Source: a virus. From it: a stretch of 64,000 bases of DNA. Location of the stretch: the IMG/VR virus record IMGVR_UViG_3300035661_000037, positions 18,712 to 82,711 of that record. The stretch is one strand, 5' to 3'. Under the pieces are notes generated by a model, which saw only the letters and a list, made by a program, of their open reading frames with translations, searched no databases and was not told where the DNA came from. Of the stretch, positions 39,233 to 47,000 are shown piece by piece (within the stretch, counting starts at the first letter, position 1; the number at the start of each line of letters is the position of its first letter). The translations under genes were made by a program, and so were the position numbers.

Positions 39233-40825
39233 TTAAGCCCTAACCTCATCCCAATTGAAAACTACTGTGACCGTGCCGCCAGCACCGGCAGAAAGTAGCT
39301 TTGCGGTAAATGCCAATTCTACCCACTCCGCGATATTTGCCTTACGCCTAATACCGCTACGATTTTCTTTGAATGTTTTTAAATCAATCTGCTTGGACTC
39401 ACCTGCACCTACGATTGTAGAAAACCTGCTTTTTCCGCCAGATATGCCTGTCAATGTTTTATTAATGTCAGCTACCGAGTCCCCTCCGTGGGAAACCCAT
39501 GATCCTGCGGCGGCTGTTACACCCCTCCATTGTTCAAACAATATTGGCCCAGAAGATGCACCATTGTATATAGTGAAACTATTAGGGTATATCGTCGATC
39601 GGTTATTGATAGAATTGAATGTCTGCGATGCACGAATAGCCATTATTGGAGTTGCGGTTGTCGTTGTAACACTAGCCGATGAGTTATCTGTAAATGCAGC
39701 TGTGGCTGGGGTGAATGCCCCTTCGGTTTTTACTACTGAGGAAAATACGCTCATCTCGCTTGTAGATGCTGATGTGCCTGTATTTATTTGTTCGTACCTT
39801 ATAGGCAACGACCCCGTACTAATGTAGGACTGGGTACGATTATTATCAGTACCTAACTCGTGGCAAACAATACGCACGCCATCTATGATAATACCAAAAC
39901 GGACAGCCCCTGCTCCTAGGCACTGGTAATCCATCCAGTAGATGTTATTCTTCGTTGGATTTACCATAAATCCAGATAGATTATGCGCATCCCCTATACC
40001 ATCCAGACGGTCACCATCCCACGTGGTTGACGCGAATCTTTCTTCGACTACAGTGCCTGTTGCTTTTGAACGCAATCCGATGTTGAACGTTGTGCCTTGC
40101 ATCTCGAAAAATTCGCCATTATCGTCGTCATATAAGCCAAAGCGACGTGTCACGTTATCTTTGCCAGTGTCACCGAGAGCTGCTGTGAATTCGATTAAAT
40201 GCGATACCCCCGCTTGGCACACATGATACTCATCGGTTGTGCGTTGCACTGAATCCCCAGATGCTGTGCCACAAGATAGGCGTACACCAGACACGTTTGG
40301 CAGGTGTGTAAGCGAACCAGCACCCGTTAATACAGTACTAAAGTCGTTCGGTAATGTATCGTAATGGGGGATGTATTCCGCCAATTTGTGTTGTTGGCTC
40401 ACCTGTAATTTGCCGAAGGCATCAAACTGTGGAGAACCTTCGGCGAACCTTACGAATGCTGCCCCTATGTTATCTACCGACTGACCATATTTAGGATTAT
40501 TGCCGCCGACAATGACTACGTTCTGGTCATATATAGCGGTGCCAGTTCCAGAAGTCAGCGCATTTGTGACAGCATTTACTTGTAATGCTTCACCACTATT
40601 GACAGCCGCAGGGGAGCCACTCTCTAAAAGGATGTAAACCGTCCCTGTAGAAGCGCTACCAGTTACCTTTATAACCTCACCAGAAACCCCTGTAGACGGC
40701 GTTGTCACTGTATCACCAACTACAAATGGTATCGTTCCACTTGTAAAGTCGATATCCATATATGCTGTATGTGCTACACGCTTGCCGGTGCTGTCCGGTG
40801 GGAATCTTAGATTTTGGTCAGCCAT
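39233..40825 (-). CDS. Virion protein, possible carbohydrate-binding fold
   Basis: 530 residues with a jelly-roll or lectin-like middle (SHLIEFTAALG, RRFGLYDDDNGEFFEMQG, NNIYWMDYQCLG) and C-terminal strands ending VTVVFNWDEVR. An N-terminal module (GDTVTTPSTGVSGEVIKVTG) recurs in phage structural proteins. Located within the array of appendage-like genes, it may bind sugars on the host or decorate the head. Assignment is by fold impression and context. Confidence 0.65.
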   Translation of the reverse strand: MADQNLRFPPDSTGKRVAHTAYMDIDFTSGTIPFVVGDTVTTPSTGVSGEVIKVTGSASTGTVYILLESGSPAAVNSGEALQVNAVTNALTSGTGTAIYDQNVVIVGGNNPKYGQSVDNIGAAFVRFAEGSPQFDAFGKLQVSQQHKLAEYIPHYDTLPNDFSTVLTGAGSLTHLPNVSGVRLSCGTASGDSVQRTTDEYHVCQAGVSHLIEFTAALGDTGKDNVTRRFGLYDDDNGEFFEMQGTTFNIGLRSKATGTVVEERFASTTWDGDRLDGIGDAHNLSGFMVNPTKNNIYWMDYQCLGAGAVRFGIIIDGVRIVCHELGTDNNRTQSYISTGSLPIRYEQINTGTSASTSEMSVFSSVVKTEGAFTPATAAFTDNSSASVTTTTATPIMAIRASQTFNSINNRSTIYPNSFTIYNGASSGPILFEQWRGVTAAAGSWVSHGGDSVADINKTLTGISGGKSRFSTIVGAGESKQIDLKTFKENRSGIRRKANIAEWVELAFTAKLLSAGAGGTVTVVFNWDEVRA

Positions 40826-40849
40826 TTGTTGCTCCTAAGTCATTGGTTT

Positions 40850-42514
40850 TTAAATGAAAGCTCTGTCGGTCTCGCTAACCGCAGAGATACTAATTGTTTT
40901 CGATGCTGTCAAGCCGCCAGCCGCACTGGTGGCTACCACAACTGGTTTGGCAAATCCTGAGTGTCCCGCCACAAGAGTTACCGCTGTATCTGTACCGCCA
41001 GTACGCTTCCCAGATTCTGTCTGCCCACTATAGTCATAGTTAAACGCGATTGCAGATGAGCCGATTGTACCAGAAATATCTATGTTACTCTTATTTCTTA
41101 CGATAACTGCCGTAGATGTGCCCCAGTCATTCGTGCTAGTAAGATCTGAGTAATACAGCACGTACCAACCGCCAACTAAGTTACTTGAGAAGTTAAGTAC
41201 ACCGGCGGAAGCATAAGGGTATTCGCGCAGCACCGCAGTATTGTCGTAGAACTGAATGGTGTTGATATCCGCATCCGTCACACCTTCGACGCATACCCCT
41301 GTACCGCCTCCAGCAGGGTTTGTTGGGGCATATACGCCGCATACTAACTTCGCTGTCCAGTTCATCAGCAGCGATGCAGTCTTCCCGATAACGCTAGTCG
41401 CTTGTGAGTTGATAGTTGTTGGCTGCAATAACTTCGCTTGGACAAAAGAGTAAATCTGGCGTAGCGTAGCTGTTGACGGTGTTGCTGGATTAAGCGTAAA
41501 ACTTGCACCAGATGCAGCAGGGACTGAACCGGTAAGTGTCACCGTACCCGCTGCCGGAGTACCACTGATTGTGTATGTTCCAGCACCTGCACCACTATGC
41601 ACAACCAACGTACCGCCAGTAAAGTTTGCACCGGTGATACCGGCTGCGGCTGTTGTAAACGATGTCGTGCCGTTTGATACGCCATCTATGCCTGAGTGAG
41701 TACCGATGTCTACAACAATACCATAGTGGTTGACAGAACCTGCTACGCCTGCCCCATCAACGTTCTTGATGAAGCCAGATGTGAAGTAGTTAATACGCAT
41801 CTTGTCGTAAGGTGCGATAGGCGTTGTGATAATGTCTGCATATACACCAGTTGCATCTAAATCGTCTGAGTTAGCCAGCAGTAAGTTAATCAAATACGCG
41901 CCAGTAGTAGATTTACCAGTATCGGCTAGAACCGAGCTAGAATATTTCTTACCGTAGACACGGCAGAAACCTTGTAAGTAGTTTGCATTAGCTAAGTTAC
42001 CGTGGGTTGCATCCCCATAAACCTGTACGCCTAAGTTAGCCGCATCTGTGTAGGTGAAGTTAATAGCTGCGCCAAGTGCCGAATCTTTCTGGTAGTATAG
42101 TTGTGCCGCAGTTGACACAGCACCCAGAGATACTACACCAGCGTAAGTTGAGTTTACAGTACCTGATGCTGATGTACCATCTGCTCCTGGGGTTGTTGCG
42201 GTGTATTCGTTCCAGCCGCCATCTCGTAGATACAAACGTGTACTACCTGCGAATGTCCATGTATTGTATCGCGTACCATCAAAGCCAATATTAAACTGCC
42301 CTGATAGCGCGTCAATAGTGTAGAAAGGTGGTGGGAAAGCGTTGTAGGTGCTTGACTCCCATAGTTGAATTATTTTAGAGTACAAACTTTGCCAAGTGCA
42401 CCCCTCCTTCGCAGTGAGGTTGCCCGCCACGTTCAAGGTTATCTCGCGGGTTGTTGTATTTACTGTCAGCTCTGTACCGACGTTCAAACTGCTTTTGTTC
42501 GTGATTTTCGCCAT
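40850..42514 (-). CDS. Virion structural protein (554 aa)
   Basis: Beta-rich throughout. Recognisable pieces are TWQSLYSKIIQLWESSTYNAF near residue 40, FTGGTLVVHSGAGAGTYTI (an Ig-like or turret module) near 290, and an extended Gly/Ser/Thr-rich C-terminus. Family resemblance to virion proteins in other phages with similar appendage arrays, but the exact role is not known. GGAG precedes the ATG (overlapping the small upstream gene's end). Confidence 0.65.
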   Translation of the reverse strand: MAKITNKSSLNVGTELTVNTTTREITLNVAGNLTAKEGCTWQSLYSKIIQLWESSTYNAFPPPFYTIDALSGQFNIGFDGTRYNTWTFAGSTRLYLRDGGWNEYTATTPGADGTSASGTVNSTYAGVVSLGAVSTAAQLYYQKDSALGAAINFTYTDAANLGVQVYGDATHGNLANANYLQGFCRVYGKKYSSSVLADTGKSTTGAYLINLLLANSDDLDATGVYADIITTPIAPYDKMRINYFTSGFIKNVDGAGVAGSVNHYGIVVDIGTHSGIDGVSNGTTSFTTAAAGITGANFTGGTLVVHSGAGAGTYTISGTPAAGTVTLTGSVPAASGASFTLNPATPSTATLRQIYSFVQAKLLQPTTINSQATSVIGKTASLLMNWTAKLVCGVYAPTNPAGGGTGVCVEGVTDADINTIQFYDNTAVLREYPYASAGVLNFSSNLVGGWYVLYYSDLTSTNDWGTSTAVIVRNKSNIDISGTIGSSAIAFNYDYSGQTESGKRTGGTDTAVTLVAGHSGFAKPVVVATSAAGGLTASKTISISAVSETDRAFI

Positions 42515-42516
42515 GA

Positions 42517-42696
42517 TTAATTCTCCTTAACATCTATAATATAATTGCTTGTGATGAGTCGGTAATTCTCAGACCCCAACTCTATGATTGATTCTGGTGT
42601 AAACTCTAATCCGTTCGGCAATATGATGGGGTAGCTATCCGTAAATGACGCCCCAACGAACTGTCTATCTGTAGTGACCATTATTGTAAGGTTCAT
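42517..42696 (-). CDS. Small protein (59 aa) between virion genes
   Basis: The ATG overlaps the stop of the 859-aa gene (ATGA) and the stop is 2 nt before the next ATG, so it is packed into the operon. The sequence has a short beta start (LTIMVTTDRQFV) and a Glu/Ile-rich C-terminal half. No family recognised. The overlaps make it more believable than length alone. Confidence 0.6.
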   Translation of the reverse strand: MNLTIMVTTDRQFVGASFTDSYPIILPNGLEFTPESIIELGSENYRLITSNYIIDVKEN

Positions 42697-45272
42697 TGAT
42701 ATGCCCGATCAATAGTTTGTGAAATTGGGAGAGACGAGTCAACCGTAGTTAGCGACAAGTCATAAATAACATACGGTACATATCCCGCCTTGATTATCTT
42801 CACATCGACTATTTGCGCTCCAGAATAAACATACCCCCAACTCGTAGGTGTTGTTTGATCTATGCTACCAACTACTGTGTTTGTATCGCTTGTCGTTATA
42901 GTTACATCAGAACCTGCAATCAACCCAGTAAAAGTAAGAGTATTTGTATCTAATGGGTACTGATAAGCCTGCGTTGTGGCAGTGCTAGTCGTAAGCACAT
43001 AGACGCTGGTGATTGCCGTTGTATTGGTCGTGCTGGTTGTAATCTTGATCTTTAGCTTGAATCCGTTTACGGCTGAGATAGCGGCAATACCGCTCAAGGC
43101 TGTGCCGAGTGTAGTAGCGGTGTACGCACTACTTGTCAACGTTGAAAATCCATTGCCATCATTCTTGTCAATGGCATATTCGTAGGTGTAGTTGGTTGCT
43201 GTACCCCCTGCCATAACTAGTGCCGAGTTTGTAAATCCTGTATGCCCTATAATATACTCAGGCATCTCGAACGTAGCAGAATAACCAATAACCGGCATGT
43301 ATAGCCCGCCAGCAGAGGTGAATGCTGCACCATTAGCGAGTGTTACCTGTGCTGTCGTGAGCGACGTTGGCTCATTCATCTGAATGGCAATACGACCTGC
43401 CGTTGTACTAGTATGTGCGTCATAGAAGTGTGTCCCATAGACAGACACTTGTCCCGTCAGCGCACCAGTTCCGCCCATACCCTTGCGTTTCATATTCAGG
43501 ATTGCCATCACGTCTACGGCGTCAGCGTAGTCCCCCCACACATTTTCTTCCGTGACTTCATGGCTTGAGTTATCTCCAGACATTATACCAGTACGGGTAG
43601 AAGACACATAAACCCGCTGAATCTTGATGCTGGAACAGTTGGATGCAACCGCGTAGACGATACCGCAAATATTCGCGCTACCCATCGTCAGTGGTGTAGC
43701 GTAGGTACCGATGTTGCGCAGTTTAATCCTAGAGCATCCAGTTGCCGCTGACATAATACCAGCGTAGGCATGTGTGTTTGCCACCGGCCATGTAAGTCCT
43801 GAGAATGTGCAGTCAATACTCGTTAGCGATAGGTTCCATACATAGGTCGCGTAGGTTGTAACCGTAGTACCAGACGGCGCACTACAATAAATGGTATCCG
43901 TAACCGAAATCGTGTCACAGGTTATAAAGTTCATCATGCCTAGAATGTTTGTAGGCGTTGTCCAAGTGCAATTCTTCGCCCGTGTGATACTGTGCGAAAA
44001 AGCACTCACACTGCCTATAATTACCATCGACTGTGTTTTTTCGCGGATAAAGGTAAATCCAGCAATATCCGTGATGGTGACAACCTGACCCGACGCTGCC
44101 CCAGATACCTTCTGCCAAACACAATCGGTAAATGTGCCGCCAGAGTAACAATATTGAAGAGTGAGGGCGGCGGTGGCCAGCGCAGTAGTCGGCTTGTTAC
44201 CTACCCCAGCTTTAGTGATAGTCATAGCAGATGCAGTCTCAGACAGAAGTATCGCATCCGAGAACCCACTGTTACTTATATTAACTGAGTATGCTTGTGA
44301 GCAGGATAAGTACCACCCCATTGAACACTTATCGATATTTACAACCCCACCGCCGGTTGTGGTGAAGTCATATCTGGTGGCTAGGGTTGCGTTCGGTATG
44401 ACGTTGGCGGTTAGGGTTGTAACCACATTGTTGAAGAACACATTACCAATTACCACACGCAACCCAGTGACAGGTGTGTATCCGTTAGTGGCTGCTCCTG
44501 AGTTTCCGATACGCACAAGACCCGTAGTGTCTATCCATACCACCTTGCCTCGCGTTGCCTCCACACCGGTTGTGGTATTCACACCGTTGTTTGGGTAAAA
44601 CTCAAACACCCCCGAACTGGCAGAGGTTTCAATGAATACGCCAGGGTGCCAACAAGTTAATCCGTTATTAGGAATCTGCATGGTCTGGTTAGATACACCA
44701 TTGGTAGTTCCAACCTCGTACCATTCGCCCGTGATATTAACCGAACCAAGGCGGTTTGCGTTAATCGTGGCAGCTTCAAGCCCATTAACTTCAATGAAGC
44801 CTACAACGGATGCCCCTGTTATAGTGAACGTAAATCCAGCTTGTGTGTAACTACCTGATGTAGGGAAAGCGACGCTGTTCCAGTTTGTTACTTTTATCCA
44901 CCCACTTGCGGCCGTAGTGACAGGTGCCGTTGTCAGAGAAGAATAGATACCGATAACGTTAGCCGTTGCAGAGCCTACTGTGATAGATGTTCCAAGTGTA
45001 ATAGTACCAGACCCCGTATTAAATGGGATCATGCGCACATAGCGCCCGTCGAAGTTAAGTTGCCCACCTTTCGTTGTGTTGATAGTGAGCGTTGACCATA
45101 TCGCACTGGTGTTCCCACTTAATCCATAGCGACTGTCTTGGTCCTGTGTAAAGTTGAAACCGTTGGTATCGATGGTATCACCAGTAGTCCCACGAGCCGT
45201 CGCCACACCCCAGATAGCGGCGTTACCGATATCCCGAAGTGTTCCAGAACCTGCTAAAGTATAGGCTGTCAT
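42693..45272 (-). CDS. Large virion protein, beta-helix-like
   Basis: 859 residues rich in Thr, Ser, Gly and Asn, with short alternating strands across the whole length (INTTKGGQLNFDGRYVRMIP, MTITKAGVG, SIDCTFSGLTWPV), consistent with a right-handed beta-helix appendage or tailspike-like shaft. The C-terminal 200 residues look like a small Ig-like or carbohydrate module. It probably forms a surface fibre or decoration. No catalytic motif is obvious. Confidence 0.68.
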   Translation of the reverse strand: MTAYTLAGSGTLRDIGNAAIWGVATARGTTGDTIDTNGFNFTQDQDSRYGLSGNTSAIWSTLTINTTKGGQLNFDGRYVRMIPFNTGSGTITLGTSITVGSATANVIGIYSSLTTAPVTTAASGWIKVTNWNSVAFPTSGSYTQAGFTFTITGASVVGFIEVNGLEAATINANRLGSVNITGEWYEVGTTNGVSNQTMQIPNNGLTCWHPGVFIETSASSGVFEFYPNNGVNTTTGVEATRGKVVWIDTTGLVRIGNSGAATNGYTPVTGLRVVIGNVFFNNVVTTLTANVIPNATLATRYDFTTTGGGVVNIDKCSMGWYLSCSQAYSVNISNSGFSDAILLSETASAMTITKAGVGNKPTTALATAALTLQYCYSGGTFTDCVWQKVSGAASGQVVTITDIAGFTFIREKTQSMVIIGSVSAFSHSITRAKNCTWTTPTNILGMMNFITCDTISVTDTIYCSAPSGTTVTTYATYVWNLSLTSIDCTFSGLTWPVANTHAYAGIMSAATGCSRIKLRNIGTYATPLTMGSANICGIVYAVASNCSSIKIQRVYVSSTRTGIMSGDNSSHEVTEENVWGDYADAVDVMAILNMKRKGMGGTGALTGQVSVYGTHFYDAHTSTTAGRIAIQMNEPTSLTTAQVTLANGAAFTSAGGLYMPVIGYSATFEMPEYIIGHTGFTNSALVMAGGTATNYTYEYAIDKNDGNGFSTLTSSAYTATTLGTALSGIAAISAVNGFKLKIKITTSTTNTTAITSVYVLTTSTATTQAYQYPLDTNTLTFTGLIAGSDVTITTSDTNTVVGSIDQTTPTSWGYVYSGAQIVDVKIIKAGYVPYVIYDLSLTTVDSSLPISQTIDRAYQ

Positions 45273-45279
45273 TTATCAA

Positions 45280-45861
45280 TCACGAATAAGAAACTGTTAA
45301 ATGGTCAGCCCAAGCATTTGTAAACGTATCTGTTCCCAATGCCCAAGTAGTTACAATGTCCCCATCAACCGCAAAAGTTGTCTTAGCGATACGCCACACA
45401 GCACTAGACTCAGCCGACCCTACTGCTGCCTCTCCCTTGTAGAGTATTGTATCGCCTATAAAGTCAACCCTAGTCGTGTATGTCACTGAGTCCCCGCCTG
45501 CTAAAATGTTTAGTATTGCTCTGTTGCTAAGTCCAGCGAAACTTGCGTTCCCCTGATACTCAAGCACGTTAATATCTCGGTATATAGATGTACCTTTCAG
45601 CACGGTCAAACCATTTCCTGCATCGCACAAACCTGTGTTACTTGATACCCCGATGCAGTCTCTGACGTTGTAGCCTAGCGTCTCAACTGTATCAGCATTT
45701 ACTGATAGTCCAACACTTCCTGCGTAAAATAAACACGAAGGCGACACGCTATAACTATATGTACTTACACCTATACAGTCTGCGGTGTAAGTTACCCCTG
45801 CTGAAATCCCCCCGCCATCAGGGGTAAGTATTTGAGGTACTACACTCCATTCCCAGAACAT
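45280..45861 (-). CDS. Virion protein (193 aa)
   Basis: The start is set at the ATG at 45861, just after the stop of the upstream gene; a GTG at 45915 would overlap it by 53 nt. Beta-rich with many Gly/Ser/Thr and a C-terminal WRIAKTTFAVDGD, TWALGTDTFTNAW element. Likely a small virion component in the appendage array. No family named with confidence. Confidence 0.6.
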   Translation of the reverse strand: MFWEWSVVPQILTPDGGGISAGVTYTADCIGVSTYSYSVSPSCLFYAGSVGLSVNADTVETLGYNVRDCIGVSSNTGLCDAGNGLTVLKGTSIYRDINVLEYQGNASFAGLSNRAILNILAGGDSVTYTTRVDFIGDTILYKGEAAVGSAESSAVWRIAKTTFAVDGDIVTTWALGTDTFTNAWADHLTVSYS

Positions 45862-45862
45862 A

Positions 45863-46246
45863 TTAGTCTGAAACGCGCAATATAACGGTTCCCACCGCTT
45901 GTTGGTAAATATCACCAGTGCGTACTGTGCGTGTTGTAGCCACCCCAGACTGCGTTAGCTGTCCGTGAGCAATCAAGGCACCACCAACGACTCTAACGCC
46001 CCAGTGTGACGCTGTAGCCCAGTCGCTAGATGCTTGCGGGAATGTGACCAGTGCTGTGTTTGCGATCTGTGTACCACCACTGACGACTGTATTAGCACCG
46101 AATGTTGCTGACTGACGCGCATAACTGCCGCCAGCGATTTCAGTACCTATATCTGAGGCTGTAGGGTCAGTCGAGTACAGCGCCAACTCTAGCGCATGTG
46201 TTTTAATTTCTGTGAGAATTATGGCTTGCTGTGTGCGACTGAACAT
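45863..46246 (-). CDS. Virion protein of the LALYSTDPTA type (127 aa)
   Basis: Recognisable as a small phage structural protein: LELALYSTDPTASDIGTEIAGGSYARQ near residues 18-45, VTFPQASSDWATASHWGVRV near 65-85, and a final LTQSGVATTRTV strand. This compact jelly-roll-like family accompanies tail-fibre or decoration genes in many phages and is thought to be a virion component. Starts 1 nt before the previous gene ends. Confidence 0.7.
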   Translation of the reverse strand: MFSRTQQAIILTEIKTHALELALYSTDPTASDIGTEIAGGSYARQSATFGANTVVSGGTQIANTALVTFPQASSDWATASHWGVRVVGGALIAHGQLTQSGVATTRTVRTGDIYQQAVGTVILRVSD

Positions 46247-46247
46247 A

Positions 46248-46562
46248 TTAAGCTACCTGTGTCGCACGGAATAAACCATCCGCTGCGCCTGCTGATTTTA
46301 TTATAGAAACTCGTATACCTGTTCCGATAGTCAGGCACCGTTCGCCAGGCATGAATAAGGTCGCTGCGGCGGTCGCTGGTGTACCTGCGGTGCTCGTAAG
46401 TATGTGCAGTGGTACACTATTTGCGATGTGGTAAGTACCTGCATTGATTACTCCAGATGTGCTCGCGCCCACAAGGGCATCTAAGGCGATGACTGTTGGT
46501 GTAAGTACTAAGGTGGTAATGGAGACATTGAAAGAGTCCCCTAGCGCGGAAATGACAGCCAT
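46248..46562 (-). CDS. Small virion protein (104 aa)
   Basis: The start at the ATG at 46562 is favoured over a TTG at 46574. Beta-rich protein with TSGVINAGTYHIANSVPLHIL and GERCLTIGTGIRVSII, resembling a single beta-barrel decoration domain. The promoter at 46590-46618 puts the mRNA start near 46583, so the leader is only about 20 nt and has no clear ribosome site. Confidence 0.6.
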   Translation of the reverse strand: MAVISALGDSFNVSITTLVLTPTVIALDALVGASTSGVINAGTYHIANSVPLHILTSTAGTPATAAATLFMPGERCLTIGTGIRVSIIKSAGAADGLFRATQVA

Positions 46563-46589
46563 GACAAAATCCAAGTAAAAGTTAGGTCG

Positions 46590-46618
46590 CTTTTATCACT
46601 AATACAGGAGTGTGTCAA
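46590..46618 (-). promoter_or_regulatory. sigma70-like promoter in repeat cassette
   Basis: TTGACA (46618-46613), 17-bp spacer ending GTGA, then TAAAAG (46595-46590) followed by CG. The -10 is weak compared with the other sites but identical in the second cassette, suggesting selection. Confidence 0.6.
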
Positions 46619-46632
46619 GTGTTAAAATACTT

Positions 46633-46662
46633 AAACCCCATAACATTACTGTAATAGGGTTT
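46633..46662 (-). terminator. Terminator-like hairpin, cassette 1
   Basis: AAACCCCAT pairs with ATAGGGTTT (one wobble), followed on the - strand by AAGTATTTT. Lies after the stop of the gene at 46699. Confidence 0.65.
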
Positions 46663-46698
46663 CGGGTACTACGCCTACACTTGGTAGGTGCGACTAGG

Positions 46699-46998
46699 CT
46701 ACTGCTCCTTAATAACCAGCCTAAAAGACCTCTCATCAATACGTCCACTAGATGTTGTTATATTATTGTTGATCCTGTACTCAGTTCCGATGATTCCCCC
46801 CGCTATAAACGTTGTTGTCAGCGTACCCCCAGTGATTGATGGTGATGTCAGCGTCACGCCTGTGTCTCCGGCCCACGTACTGATAATGACTATATCGCCA
46901 GCAGGCAGCCATGATGACCAGTCATTAGAGTAGTCAAGGTTTGCTTGTGGGTCTTTAAATATGTAGTACCCTTTTTCATCTTGTATGTAAGTGCCCAT
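46699..46998 (-). CDS. Virion protein, Ig-like (99 aa)
   Basis: Begins with YIQDEKGYYIFKDPQANLDYSND, then WSSWLPAGDIVIIS and a beta sandwich with TSPSITGGTLTTTF and SSGRIDERSFRLVI. This looks like an immunoglobulin-like module of the kind that decorates phage heads and tails. It lies 2 nt from the beta-solenoid gene and ends right before the terminator-promoter cassette, as the last gene of that transcription unit. Confidence 0.65.
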   Translation of the reverse strand: MGTYIQDEKGYYIFKDPQANLDYSNDWSSWLPAGDIVIISTWAGDTGVTLTSPSITGGTLTTTFIAGGIIGTEYRINNNITTSSGRIDERSFRLVIKEQ

Positions 46999-47000
46999 CG

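Larger units (their letters stand above)
46581..46697 (-). repeat. 117-bp terminator-promoter cassette, copy 1
   Basis: Aligns without gaps to 50347-50463, with about 16 mismatches. In transcription order it contains a CCTAC/GTAGG hairpin, a 10-bp GGGTTT-type hairpin (46633-46662) followed by T-rich sequence, and a TTGACA-17-TAAAAG promoter. It ends one transcript and starts the next between two virion genes. Confidence 0.85.
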